Shown: positions 22,865-34,945 of the stretch, in pieces
How positions within the stretch are numbered: position 1 is the stretch's first letter
Layout: every line of letters starts with the position of its first letter
Source: Epiperipatus broadwayi
Lineage: Eukaryota > Onychophora > Udeonychophora > Euonychophora > Peripatidae
Reading direction: 5' to 3'
Length of the DNA: 64,000 nt
NCBI GenBank assembly: GCA_028023455.1
Contig: JAQFVV010012395.1
Coordinates: 1,862,001-1,926,000 of the forward strand
Made by a program: the position numbers and the translations under genes
Notes under the pieces: model-generated
What the model saw: only the letters and a program-made list of their open reading frames with translations
The model's database searches: none
What the model was told of the DNA's origin: nothing

Positions 22865-23040
22865 AGATTTGTGCTGATAGCGTTTTAGTTGTATTTATAT
22901 ATTGGACTATTTCCATTGTCTAATATGAGTATTGAATGTCTTTAGAAAAATGTAACTTTAATGTATTTGGAATATTTAAATAAATTTTTCTAAAGATATT
23001 CAATACTCGGATGATGGAAATAGTCCAATATATAATTAAA
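22865..23040. repeat. Foldback made of PLE 3' termini
   Basis: The left half (ATTGGACTATTTCCATTGTC ... GAATGTCTTTAGAAA) equals the minus-strand 3' terminus of the PLE at 46770. The right half (AATGTATTTGGAATATTTAA ... GATGATGGAAATAGTCC) equals the plus-strand 3' terminus of the PLE at 11690. The two lie back to back as an inverted repeat of about 175 bp, with no PLE coding sequence. It interrupts the LINE relic around it. Confidence 0.75.
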
Positions 23041-23275
23041 ATTGCTCCGTAATATTTTAAAAAGACAATGGCAATAAAACTAATTAATATGTTGTTCATG
23101 ATTGATATATATGATTTTGTAGTCCATTATTACAAAATTATATCTTTGTTGGATTGGAAATGTAAAAGGAATGAATAATAAAAAGATTTGCTAAAAATGT
23201 ATTTTATGATGAACTTGAGTATATTTTTTATAGAAGATGCAGACCCCATGTTGATTGTTTTCATTAGGAAGATAT

Positions 23276-23350
23276 ACCCTGACTTGGGATTATTCTGGCA
23301 CTCGCAAGTCTGGTGCTCGAACTTCTTATGAACTCGCCACATGTTTTTTT
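23276..23350 (+). repeat. SINE fragment (family T), with TSD
   Basis: ACTTGGGATTATTCTGGCAC, TCTGGTGCTCGAACTTCTTA and GAACTC match the 3' half of the SINE at 31600. A T-run follows. GGAAGATAT on the left (23268-23276) and GGGAAGATAT on the right flank it as a target-site duplication and restore the LINE frame (CFH-WEDM) when removed. Confidence 0.65.
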
Positions 23351-23479
23351 TTTAATTGGGAAGATATGACAAAGAAGAGAATACATCGGAGTATTATAAT
23401 TATGGTGTTGAAACTTTTCAAAAAGAAAAGTTTTTAGCAGTGGAAATTAAAAGACTGTTATGTTGCAAAATATTAAACA

Positions 23480-25345
23480 AACAGAATAATGTTACCAGCA
23501 TGTTCTATTTTATCTTTTTTCTTGGAGTTAGAATGACCGTACTCATTTGCAAATGGCAAGTGATATTATTAATATTTGAAATTGAGAATATGTATGCTTT
23601 ATAACATTTGTATTAAGATTTTCAGTGTAATTTTGTTTATTATAGCTACTTTTATTCACTTATCAATAGATCAAAAATGATTAAAAAGTACATATAAAAC
23701 TTTTTTATCGGCATGTTTTTTTTTAATATTACTATATTCGTTGCCTTACTTAAGAATTGCAACTCAACTTTATCACTTTCAGTTCTTGATTATCGTTGAC
23801 CTTCTAAGCAAAAAATTTCATGTCAGCAATAATGAATGTACTTTGAAAGGAAAATTGATGTTATAGAGGGAGACAAATTATAATGAAAAATCTTTCATCC
23901 CTATCCCTCACATCAAAAATATTTAATTTGTTAGTGACAGTAGATGCCACTCTTACTTAAAACAAACATAACTTGAAAAATGCTATTGAGACTTGAATTA
24001 AGACTATTTTGACGTGTGAGCATGTGTATTCATCAGTGTACACTTGCATGTCTTTCTATTCCTGGATGTGTTGAATTTTATGATTTGAGAAAATGATAGT
24101 TGTGTATTATAACTATTTAGCTAAAATTTCACATAAGTAAATCACTTCCGTAAGTTTTCATATCTATGAAGAAACATAACTTCATTTGAAAACATGTTGG
24201 AAAAGTATTAAAAGAACGAAGTTATTAGATAGTTTAATAAAAAATTATCATACTTATTAATAAGTTTTTGGTATTTTAATTTACATAATCTTCATGATAA
24301 GAAACAAGTAGTTGATTCTATGCTTAGCAACATTCTGTTAAATCACTATAATTTTTAAAAAACTGTCCAATATATCTTTAACTTAAAATTCAGAAAATTA
24401 TGTATGTAATTAATATAGGAATAGTTCTTAATGAAGTTTATAGATTTTTTTTGGCTTTTGAAATATATATTTTCAAAAGACCAAATGAAGCATTGAGAAG
24501 AATAAATATGTGGAGATTATTTATTAAGAAATAGGGACTAATTGGGTATATATTTAGAGATAGAAAAATTATGAAGGATATATTAATATGTATTATGGAA
24601 ATGTTAGTATGAGCTTTTGAAAAGGTAAAAAAGTGATAGAAGGTCTTATATAAAACTTATATGACTGACTTATCAAATAACCTCCCATTTTTTGCTCAAT
24701 GACTGCAATTTTGAGTGATTTTATTAACTATACTAATTTATATTTGATTTCTGTCAATAAAAGAGAAGTCTATCCCATTTTACCTTGAATATATAAATCA
24801 AAGCTTTGATGTGACTCTGTTGAACTTTGTGCAGAAATAAGATATTAAATAATACATATAATAAAGAAATTGTGATAATACAATATCAGGATATTAGAGA
24901 TTGAGAAAATTTTAAAATATCCTAACATTATATATATATAAAATAAATTATCTAGTACTTTTTTGAACATAGCATAGAAAAAAGATGTATGAAAATATAT
25001 ATTATACTAAGCTTCATTAGTTATATATTTGTAATAATCATTGATCTTAGTTATTTAAAATGAAGAAATCTGGCTCTAGATTGTATTTGTTTCATGTTCA
25101 TAATAATAACTTATCAGTATAATTGGAGAAATCTGTCTTCAAAGCCTATATTTTATATTATAGTGAATGATCTAAAAATAACTAGTTTCGTATATTTCTC
25201 TATAGTCTATACATTAGTAAGATAGTAAACTGACAGTTTTTAATTTGAGTTAAAGCTTGACAATGAAGCATTCCATCACTTACTGAATCATGACATAATA
25301 TTAGCAGTGAATCCACAAAAACATTTTTTCCATCTCATTGGCAAT
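23480..25345. other. No recognisable feature
   Basis: AT-rich. A weak LINE-like string (AFEKVKK) near 24615 is too short to annotate. Confidence 0.45.
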
Positions 25346-25350
25346 TTAAT

Positions 25351-25506
25351 GAAGATTTGTGGAGATAGTATTTTACTTGTAGTTATATGGTGGGCTATTT
25401 TAATCATCTAGTTTAATTGTTAAATAAATAGAATTTGATTTTTTCTAATTAACATTTAACAATTCAACTAGATGTTGGAAATTATGCAATTTATAATTAT
25501 AAATAC
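25351..25506. repeat. Second PLE-terminus-like foldback
   Basis: GAAGATTTGTGGAGATAGTA and a GGGCTATTTTAATCATC arm resemble the left arm of the foldback at 22865. The right arm AACTAGATGTTGGAAATTAT with a following AATTTATAATTATAA tail mirrors it. Arms pair as ATCTAGTTTAATTGTTAAAT against ATTTAACAATTCAACTAGAT. More diverged than the 22.9-kb copy. Confidence 0.6.
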
Positions 25507-25509
25507 TTT

Positions 25510-27470
25510 AGTGATATCTTCTTGACATATGATATGGATTGAAATTTTTTTATTCCCATATTTGAAGATGTTAATATTATTTTTGTAAAAAAAATTTCTT
25601 GTGATTTACTAATTCATTAATCATCAATCTTTTATATATATATAATCAAAGAATTTTTTTAAAAACATCTATTAAATGATAAGGTGCAAAGAAAATAATT
25701 AAAAAAAAAAAAAGTTTAAAATCTTTATTCAAAAGCAAATTTCTTTCTTTTTATATTGTATTGAAAATTTTTGAAATAAACTTTTAATTGTATGGAATTT
25801 TATGTAACAAAAACTTCACATGGCTAATCTTTTTTTTTTTTTCAATAATAATAATTTTTTAAATGAAAGAATAAAAAAAACAATATGACTTGAAATTTGT
25901 TATATATTTGACAGCATATAATTAAAAATACATCTGATACTATTAAAAAACATATTTTTGTTTTAATAAGAGCAGTATTATTTTGTCACAACAAGATTAA
26001 TCAGATAATTTAATACTGATAATTATAATTAATTACATTTTACTTAAAACGTAATATTGAATAACTTAAATTGTGCTATTTATAAAATTTAAAAATCTTT
26101 TAAATGCCAATCTTTGGTGAAAAAAAAATCAACCAATTTTCTATAGTTAAATATATATATAGTAATCAATTGGAAATCTGGTTTGTAATATATTACAAAG
26201 CAAATTAAAATCTCTAATATCAACTAAAAAATTAGACCAATCCTTCCTTAATATATGCTACACACACACACACACAGAAAAATACCTATTGGATTAGCTA
26301 TAATTCTGACATCATACAGAATGGAAATAATTAATCTATATAGCATTTTTCTTATGAATAAAATTTAAAGTATTAGAAAATTGACAGCAGTTTGTTAAGT
26401 AAATGAGAAGAAATATTGGAATTTGTCCTTTGAATGAAATATTGGTTTTAAAACTGCTAAACTATTTTAACACTTCAAGATTAATATGTTCAAGAATGAT
26501 GGTTTGAATTGACTACAAAAAAATAATAATAATCAAACGGGCGATTCACTCAGGAAATCATATTAAAACACAAGGTTGAGCTTTTGACTCTATCATTCTC
26601 CTATTGTACTGAATTGTATAGAACTCCGTCTTTAGTAAGGATGGGAGAATATAATTTATCAAAAACTTCTGAGATTAACCTCTTTGATGCTTCTAGAGAA
26701 GAATTCATGACTTTAAAAATTTAACAAAAAATATAGTGTCAGATAACAATAAATGTCTCATAGGAATGCTATGATATGAAAACTAGTATTAGAAATTGAC
26801 CAATTTATTACTGGAACTCATTACATATGGTCAGCTGAATTTTATTAATATTTTTTCTTATAACTGGAAGAGTATGTTTGGTGATTGCTTATAGAAATCT
26901 ATCGACTAAACTACCTTCTTCTAATCATTACATATGTTGTAATTTAGTCAGCCAGATCAATCTTTCCGATTTTTATTCTCACATATGTATCAATGGCTTT
27001 GCACTATTCAAATATATTGGGAGTTCATGTTCAGACTATAGTTCAAACATTAATTTCAAGATAATAATACAATTCATACAGGCTACACAGTCAAATAATT
27101 GATTTGGGTAATAAGAGGGTGATGTTGTACATTACACATAGCATTGCCTGTCATCTGATTTAAATATTCTGCTACTTAGAACCTTTGTTCAAATATTATG
27201 TAATTCAATTCCACATGGAATACAAACTATTTTTGGTGTATATTGTAAAGCTATCACATAAATTTTAGTCATTTTACCCAACTTTTGTATATAAGTTCTC
27301 ATTTGATAAAGCAGTAAATGCAATTAGTTCTTTATGACACACACATATATGCCTTTACTGAAAAAGGAGCCATTCTTGTTTTATTATGGACTTTTTGAAG
27401 TAGATGTATTTAATAACTTCATTTTTTTTTTTTTTTTTGCCACTTGGACTTTATTTAGGGGTCAGCAAAA
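25510..27470. other. No gene; (CA)n tract at 26260-26276
   Basis: AT-rich sequence holding a (CA)n microsatellite of about eight units at 26260-26276. The open frame near 26878-27102 has no recognisable motif and no flanking splice signals that convince. Confidence 0.5.
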
Positions 27471-27473
27471 TGT

Positions 27474-27612
27474 ATTATTGCTTTTTACAAATTTTGTAAA
27501 TAAACTATAGCATTAAGGATATTTCTATACTCTTTAATATATATATTACTGCTTTTTACAAATTTTGTAAATAAACTATAACATTAAGGATATCTCTATA
27601 CTTTTTAATTAA
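27474..27612. repeat. Tandem duplication, 71-bp unit
   Basis: GCTTTTTACAAATTTTGTAA followed by ATAAACTATA, CATTAAGGATAT and CTCTATACT occurs twice head to tail with a period of 71 bp. Confidence 0.85.
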
Positions 27613-27614
27613 TA

Positions 27615-28885
27615 TACTCGATATATATATTACTATACACATACTATATATTTATATATGTATACAAAAGCTAGTAAAAATTACCATTCTAGAGCAATAA
27701 AATGTGAAACTAGTGAAGTAAGAGAGTTTAACCATTAATCTTCAATTCTCTTGAGTAGTTTACCTGAGGCTACTACTACTCCTTTCAGTAAAAGAACACT
27801 TTCAAGAAGCTATTATTGTTATCTAAATCAATACATTTCACTGTAGATATGAAGCTGGTTTCTTGAAAGAAAAAATGCAGAAAAATTTATATCCATTAAG
27901 AGAATGCGGGTCATATGCTAGTTGAAATTATTTTGGCACATTTATTGTGAGTGTGTGTGTAAAAACAAATATATAAATATTCCATAGCTTTGTATACTTT
28001 AATATTATTAATTAAACACGGCGGATGAAAATATATTTAAAGTAATCAATATAAACATGATAATAAGAGAAATCCTGCGAGAGTTTAATCCACTCATTCA
28101 AATATTGTATGAATATATATATAATGTATTTGACTTCCCTTGTTAAATATTTGAATATTGGATCCATCAGAATTGGATTAAGAATAGGAGCATAATTAAT
28201 TTTAACAAGCAACTGATGAAATATTGAAATTAACTTTTTCTTATTAGGAAATATCACTTTTTTTTGTTTTGGTTTCTTTACACCGGCACAAGTGTTCTTA
28301 TCTGAAATACGACTCTCCTGTCTTTTTACATTTACTACTAAAAAGCTGTCTGACCAGCGGAGGTCCTGTTATTTATTATTTAATTGATCCAAAGCAGTTA
28401 ATTATATATTTATCATATGATGATTTTTTATTTTATAAAAAAAAAAAAAATGTTAAGTTTTTAATTGGATTGTGGGGGGGGGGGTATGCAAGAGCCTTAC
28501 TGTCTAATTTGATCTTTTGGGGATTTCGTTGTATCGTTATTTTGATATTGCCATTATCTAGGAATATATGTTTTTAAAATATATTTAATTCAGAAATAAT
28601 GAATCAAATAAGTGAAACAATTTTTTTAATTGTCTTACAATCATTGTATGCAGTGATTATATGTGTATCGACTTGTCCAGTATACACGAATTAACAACTA
28701 CAAATACTGTACTTGGATAAAATTATTATTTACGATGTAAACATAATGAATTAAATTAATTATAGAATTTAACTTGGATGGATTGCTTTTGATAAAAGCA
28801 ATTCAATATTAAATGAAATATGCCTATGTGTTTGAAATGGATTTTTAATAGATATGTTTTTGCTGGTTCTTATTTAAAGGTCTTA
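27615..28885. other. No recognisable feature
   Basis: AT-rich. A 102-codon open frame at 28269-28577 crosses an A-run and a G-run and ends in hydrophobic, AT-biased residues. It shows no domain and was not called. Confidence 0.45.
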
Positions 28886-28889
28886 GATT

Positions 28890-29200
28890 TGGACACTTAA
28901 CAGAAGCACAATATAGAGATTGCAGATGTTCAAAATGACAGATATATTGTGAATGACAAGAAAAAATTGAAAGGCTTCGGTAAGAGAACAATAGGTAGCA
29001 CTGACATCATTGAAAGAATTAAGAGACTGAAAGGAAGAATAGAATGGACATATAATAGTTAAAATATTAAACTGGATCCTAAAAAATTTGTAAGAGACCA
29101 TGTGAGATGGATAAATGAAATAAGTTTGTTAGTGTGATGTTGGAAAGAAGAATTATGGATCAGAAAACGAATTAGAGACCATCCTGCTAGTAATTGATAA
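28890..29200 (+). pseudogene. LINE C-terminal relic
   Basis: Frames around 28980-29180 give RTIGSTDIIERIKRLKGRIE, then KLDPKKFVRDHVRWINEI and CWKEELWIRKRIRDH. The order TDIIxRIxxLKWxWAGH ... RWxDEI ... W.xxAxDRxxWRxL is the usual LINE reverse-transcriptase tail. Stops and frameshifts throughout. This is a different LINE lineage from the relics at 11860 and 22610, judging by the TDIIERI block. Confidence 0.6.
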
Positions 29201-29260
29201 TTATTAAAAATGATGATGATGATGACAATATACAATGGCGAAAAGAATATTAAATACTGC

Positions 29261-29417
29261 AGTAGGCTAGAATGTTTTATTTATGATTATTAGTTGTGAT
29301 AATAAGTCTATTATTATTATTTAAATCAACATATTGTCTTTAGTAGACTAGAACGTTTTACTTATGACTATTAGATGTGATAATAAGTCTATTATTATTA
29401 TTTAAATCAACATATTG
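29261..29417. repeat. Tandem duplication, 81-bp unit
   Basis: AGTAGGCTAGAATG and AGTAGACTAGAACG start two head-to-tail units that both run through GTGATAATAAGTCTATTATT and AAATCAACATATTGTCTT. The second unit is the site of the SINE insertion that follows. Confidence 0.85.
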
Positions 29418-29524
29418 TCTTGCGTTGTTAGCCGAGAGGTATTGCAGCCGCCAAGCAAGCAAGTAGTTGATTGCAGACGGTTGTGGGTTCGCGTCCCGGC
29501 CGATGCTATGACATATGAAAAAAA
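29418..29524 (+). repeat. tRNA-like SINE (family G) with TSD
   Basis: The 107-bp insertion is bounded by AAATCAACATATTG at 29404-29417 and 29525-29538. It contains a tRNA-like head starting GCGTTG, box A-like TAGCCGAGAGG, box B-like GGTTCGCGTCC and CCCGGCCGATGC, then TATGACA and an A-run. The head plus short tail make up the entire element. The TTCGCGT T loop carries C where tRNAs have the invariant A58, as in the other two family copies. Confidence 0.82.
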
Positions 29525-29539
29525 AAATCAACATATTGA

Positions 29540-31020
29540 CAAGTAAAATCAGCAAATATAATTGGGTTAATAATAATAAAAGCATTTTGTAGGAACATGA
29601 ATATGGTTTTCATTGGTAAGACGTACCTGTTTTTTTTTTTCCATAGGAAAATATGACTATGGGATAGAATACAACTGAAAATTCCATTTTGGCAAAGTGT
29701 TTGAGTCTTTCGCAAAAAATGTTTTCTGTACAAAGCTCACCCCCCCCTCCCTTTTTTTTTAAAGAAAATTTTTTCTTCATTTAGAGTTAAAAGTAGACAT
29801 ACTCATTTGCGAGTATTTGATAATGTTTGCTAGCTAATAGCAAAATTATATTTGTAAACATTTTGCTATAATATACGGATGTTTAGTGAAATGCTTATTC
29901 GGTAATGTGTTATGTGTGTACATATATAGTCTAGCATGCAATCTGGTCAGAAAATTATTGTGAAAAGAGAAAAGATTGAAGTTTTCTGAGTGTTAATTTA
30001 TTGTTTCACCTTGTCTTTTTAATCTCTGCAGTACTTGTATATTTGTTTTTCTACTGTCAGTCTGAGTTATTGATTTCCTCTCAGGTGACCAATCTAACCG
30101 CCACGGATTTTTTTTTTTAATGTTGTTCAAATCGCTATTAACTTGAAGGAGAATCTGGATTGCAGTCAAATTGTCTTTTATATTAGTAGTCTCTTGTGGA
30201 GATCAATAATTGTTCTGAAATGTGAAAGGTTGTCCAATACAGTTGAACTTGACTCTAATAGGATAAAAAAAAAACATTTTGACATGACAAGTGTGTAACA
30301 TTAGAGAAATGATTTGATCCTAGTATATATTTTTTATTATGCTATTAAATTTTTTTTTTTTTTTTTGTGATGTGTTTTTATATATGTATGAGTATTTAAC
30401 ACACACTTCTATTAAATGGATTTCATTATTTTTAATGATTCTATTTAAATCCATTTAGTCTAATAGACTATGATTGTATCAATTCCTCCAAGGAATATTT
30501 TTCTCAAAGCTTTGTCATTAAGCATTGCATCTTTTAGTAAAAAGTAAACGCTGTTACTAGGCCTTCAGCCATTGAAACACTCTTATCTAATTTTTTTTTT
30601 TAAAATAAAACAATACCCATCCCAGGTATGTTCAAAATAGAATATATTGTTAAAAGCAATAAAGAATCGCATAATTAAAGACAGATTTTTTTCTTGAAAG
30701 ATATTATAATAACAAAATTTAGGTCATCAGGGTTTTTTCTTTAATTTGACCCTGTCAATAAAAAAAAAAAAAACGTATTTTGATTCATAATGGTTTTAAA
30801 TACTGCAGTAACACGGAAGCCATATTGGATTTTTGAGAAATGGTTTATGACACAATTTTTAGGATAACATCAGTTTATAGTATACAAAACATCAAATACT
30901 ATATTTTATCAACAAGATAAAATACGAAGGAATATAAGAAAAATGAAAGAAATATAGTCATTACATATTCAAAGTAAAAATAAATAACATTTTAAAGTTA
31001 TATTTCTTCAGAAATTCGAA
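29540..31020. other. No recognisable feature
   Basis: AT-rich with several T- and A-runs. No supported gene. Confidence 0.5.
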
Positions 31021-31024
31021 ATTG

Positions 31025-31180
31025 TAGTAGATATAGGGGATTTGAACTCAGACTTTCAAGCACCCTTCAACTATCCACACTATCTCATACAACTGATACA
31101 CAAAGATAGAGGGATAGTTGAAATCTCCTACATTTACAATTAAGCTCCAGGTTTGTGAAGAGTGCCTGATTTTCAAATAT
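31025..31180 (-). repeat. Solo relative of the hammerhead array unit
   Basis: The minus strand contains GGAGATTTCAACT, then GTATCAGTTG, ATGAGATAG and GAGTTCAAATCCCC, matching the upstream boundary and the tRNA-like part of the units at 20.4-22.2 kb. The roughly 60-bp hammerhead segment present in those units between these two blocks is missing here. A dispersed, internally deleted family member. Confidence 0.55.
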
Positions 31181-31599
31181 TTAAATTGTAATAGATAAAT
31201 TTTAAAATTATATATTTATTAATAGGTTTATTATATTATGAAATTTTCAATAAAATGAGATATAACATTACTTACATAAGACTCATTAGTTCAAAACATC
31301 AAAAATAGAAAGATTGACACCTGTTTTTTTTTAGAAACCCTATAAGAATTTTCTCTTTATAGATGTCTGGGTAAATGAATAAAGAGAATGACTGTTGAAG
31401 ATAAATAATCTTCAGATTGTAAATACCTTCAATATATTGTATAGGTAACAGGAAAAAAGATTTAGAATTAATGCAATGTAGAATATTAATAAGAATAGTA
31501 ATACTCTTTATTATTTACTTTACCATTTGCCTTCTTTTTTATTAGATAGAATATACCTAAAATATAAAATCGTGATTAATATATCATTGCTTACAAATA

Positions 31600-31731
31600 T
31601 CTGTGGTTTGGCATAGTTGGAAGAGCATCATCCAACTTGGATATCTGCAAGACCCTGGATGGACTCCAGCCCTTGCACTTCTGGTGCTCGAATTTCTTAT
31701 GAATTCCTGAGCAATAAGCTGTTAGCATTTT
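31600..31731 (+). repeat. tRNA-derived SINE (family T) with TSD
   Basis: ATTGCTTACAAATA at 31586-31599 and 31732-31745 is a perfect 14-bp target-site duplication. The 132-bp element has a box-A-like TGGCATAGTTGG, a box-B-like GGATGGACTCC, a middle ACTTGGATATCTG and a 3' part TCTGGTGCTCGAATTTCTTA with CTGAGCAATAAG. It aligns with 14505-14640 and with the fragment at 23276. Confidence 0.8.
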
Positions 31732-31749
31732 ATTGCTTACAAATAATAA

Positions 31750-33050
31750 AAGTTACTGTAATTATACAGCAAATATAAATATAAATGCCGATATAACTTA
31801 CCTAATTCATTGTACATCACAAAGTTGAAGCAATTATATAGGAAAATGTTAGGTGAAGCTGGCATATCAGTCAATACTCTTGACACTATCTCAGTTTTAG
31901 TTGATAAACAAAAAACAACTGCTCAGAGCACTTTTGCCATGTGATTATCACTCCACACCATGAACAAACTTTCCTATCTCTTTCATTTTTTAGGCGGACA
32001 ACTCAATACTGTAAAACTATTAAAAGCACAACTCAAGTAACCAGGCATTGGCTAGCACCAAATGTATTTTTACTTATGTATAACTCTGTAAGGGACATAT
32101 ATTTATTATAGTTACCTACACAGATCCATCTTTCCAACTCTGCTTTACTGGTTTTGAGGAATCATATTGTCTTGTAGTATTAGGACTAGGAAATTTAATG
32201 ATTACTTTGCTGATGTACCTGATAAACAGCTTTAAAATTTATGTTGCATTGGTTAATAATAAGCCTAATTTTATATATTATATAACTTATATATTTCATT
32301 ATCATTGAACTTATAATGAATTATAAAACTTATTGCAGGTCATTATGTCTGCAAAATAAGGCTGGTTTACACTTGGATCTGATATAATTCCCAAATATCT
32401 CCAGTTGAATTATATGTGCCTTACAAGAAATTTGTATTATCACATCAAAAAATATAGACAATTTATGACTTGACACATTTTTCAAATCCAGTATATATAT
32501 TTTTTAATCTTGCTGATAAATGTATTAACTTCATTAATAATTTTATTGTAAAATCTCTTATCATAAAGGAAATGAAAAAAAATCTGAAATCAAATACTCA
32601 GATGTAATGAGAAACTTCAGATCTGGAGACTTGGTGAAAAAGCCTATACATATACTTTTTGCCATTATATTTGATAGTTTAATCAGAAGCTGTTGGGATG
32701 AAGAGCCTACAGACTGCTTGCTCCTCCCCCTTTTTTTGTTGCTAAAGGAATTACTTCATTTTCCAAAGACAAATTTTTATTAAAAGATAAATTGGACCTA
32801 CTAGATGATAAAGTATTCTTGGATTTCAATGGCCTAAAAATTAGAAAAGAATTATGCTCAAATCCATGTCAAAATCCATTTTTTCTATCTATAAATTTAA
32901 TGCTGTCTTTTCTTTATAAAATATATAATAAATTGAGAGAAAAATTAAATGAAGTTATTTAAATAAAAATTCTAAACATTATCATATAAAAGATAACACA
33001 TACTTCTGGATAAATAAAAATGATAAGAATAATATATATTATAATGGTCA
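31750..33050. other. No recognisable feature
   Basis: AT-rich sequence with no supported gene. A minus-strand box-B-like GGTTCGAATAG at about 33100-33110 has no box A at a suitable distance. Confidence 0.4.
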
Positions 33051-33477
33051 GGGTGTAGTGGAGTCTTACCGTATCTGCTGTACAAGGGACTACCAGGCTA
33101 TTCGAACCTGGAAAATTTATATAGTAGGCAGATACTTATTGTTAAGATCCTATTTTTATTTTATGAATATGTATGACCGAAATGCCCCAGTCACTAGCTC
33201 GTGGAGCAGCAAAGATAATATATATTTTATTTTAAAGAAAGATAATAAAAAATAAGAATAAGCCACTGCTAAATTAACAATCTACAAAAACATTTACTGT
33301 GCACATATATATAATTCAGAATTATTTATTTTAGTATAATGTTTACTTTAGAATTTAATTTAATTTACATCTTAACTTTTTATTTTAGAAGTTTGCACAG
33401 ATGAATTAATTAATATTTTATTAGAATGTCGAGTATCGATAGACTACAGAGATTGCACTTGAAAAAGAAAATATTCT

Positions 33478-33706
33478 ATATCCCTTATTTAACCCCAGGC
33501 CAAAAGTTCGCAGTCAAACTAATGCCAATCTATGTAATATATTTGATGTATTTCAATGCAGCATGAATATGACAGCACACTACCATCAGAATATCCCTTA
33601 TTTAACCCCAGGCCAAAAGTTCGCAGTCAAACTAATGTCAATCTATGTGATATATTCGATGTATTCAGTGCAGCATGAATACGATAGCACACTACTGTAC
33701 TGTCAG
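33478..33706. repeat. Tandem duplication, 113-bp unit
   Basis: Two units starting ATATCCCTTATTTAACCCCA and including CCAAAAGTTCGCAGTCAAAC and GCAGCATGAATA are repeated head to tail with a 113-bp period. The open frame crossing the second unit is produced by this repeat. Confidence 0.9.
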
Positions 33707-33714
33707 AAATGTAC

Positions 33715-34940
33715 ATCTGAACAGCGTGGTTATTTAGAAGAAATGTCCTTCATCCAGTACAGGAATGCTACGTCTGTCTGGCGAAAACAATACAAAAAAA
33801 AAACTCTATAGGAAAGGATTGCAGTTCTTTTTTCTGACTTACGATCCCATTCCATAGGCTAAAGGGGTGATCCACAGAGCAGGGAATACCATCTGTCTCC
33901 GATGGTCAATAAGAAATAGACTTGTTTTGCCCAAGTGCAGTGTATAATGAGTTCCTGCACATAGTGGATCTTCATACTACATTTACTAATTACACTAATA
34001 CAGCCAACTCTTTAACCCATTTTAACTGCGAAACAAATAACCTGTGATTAACCTTTCCTTAAACTAACATAACTTTACAAATCTATGCAGCCGTCCACAT
34101 CCAACTTAATTTTAACATAATTTAAAAGTTTTAGCTTACTAAAAAAATAAAATAATAAACACTCAAAAAGACAAGAATGAATAAATTAATGGAAATGATT
34201 TAAAAATACATATAATAAAACTAATTATTAATAAATGACTTAATTTGGTCAGATAGGAATTTATATTTCTATTTACATACTGGAAAAGTAGTTATATAGA
34301 GTTCTTACGGTTTTAAAAAGAAAGTCTATATGTTTTAGTTGCTTGTAATTTGGATCCCGTGTTGTTTCTAATTCCCACAATGTCTGGGGAGACCGGTATG
34401 CTGTTAGCCATTCTATTGGTATTCATATGGAGGTCCTTTGCTCTAGCTGGTATACTTCTTTGCAGGATCTTATCTCAGGACACCAGTGTCCTCAATGTAG
34501 GAAAATGATACTTCATTTTTTTTTCCTTTGGAAAAACTTAAGGGATTGAAAGTGTGTCTTTTCAATGCCTTCTCCTTCAATTCTCCCGGAACTAACACAT
34601 ATAGAACACATAATCTTTTATTTCCAATCTTTTTCTTTTTATATTAAAATTACGGATTAATTGAACATGATATCATGATGATGATTCTTTCGCTGTGGTC
34701 CGTTTCCTGAGGGATTTTTTTATTGGTCATTCTGTTCTTATTGTTTTTATCACCTATCTGACCTTTAATTATAAATTTTGAGATGCCCAAAGGCTAGTTT
34801 ACTTTGACTAATTAAAAATAATCATTTCCATTTTTAGCCTTTTTGCACAATAGAATTACTTAAATTTTGTACATTCTTAAAGATATATTTTTATCTTTAA
34901 ATCTTTTAAGTTTTTTCTTAAAATTTAGTTTTAAAATACT
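33715..34940. other. GC-richer unknown segment
   Basis: Between about 33720 and 34640 base composition is less AT-rich than the surroundings (for example CTGGGGAGACCGGTATGC near 34385), suggesting unrecognised transposon sequence. No ORF, RT motif or terminal repeat was identified. Confidence 0.3.
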
Positions 34941-34945
34941 TTTTA

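Larger units (their letters stand above)
22610..23475 (+). pseudogene. LINE C-terminal relic with nested insertions
   Basis: Frame-shifted segments read FKYLYSFLS (about 22629), then a VIAL-type block with LPNLLYGSETWT-like coding at about 22785-22820. After an interruption come a CKRNE-type block, NNKRFAKNVFYDELEY, RRCRPHVDCFH, WEDMTKKR and VETFQKEK. These are the successive motifs of a LINE C-terminus (LYGSETWT ... GHVxRM ... PKxVFYDEL ... GRP..RWEDM ... FQKEA). The frame is interrupted at 22865-23040 by a PLE-terminal foldback and at 23276-23350 by a short SINE fragment. Both interruptions post-date the LINE. Confidence 0.7.

Noticed and set aside
24480-24680. LINE reverse transcriptase fragment (AFEKVKK-like string)
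   Set aside because: Only one short, low-complexity similarity, with no neighbouring motif.
28269-28577. 102-codon open frame
   Set aside because: Crosses an A-run and a G-run, has no motif, and has no convincing splice signals.
33090-33140. Minus-strand tRNA-like fragment
   Set aside because: Box-B-like GGTTCGAATAG alone, with no box A or cloverleaf.
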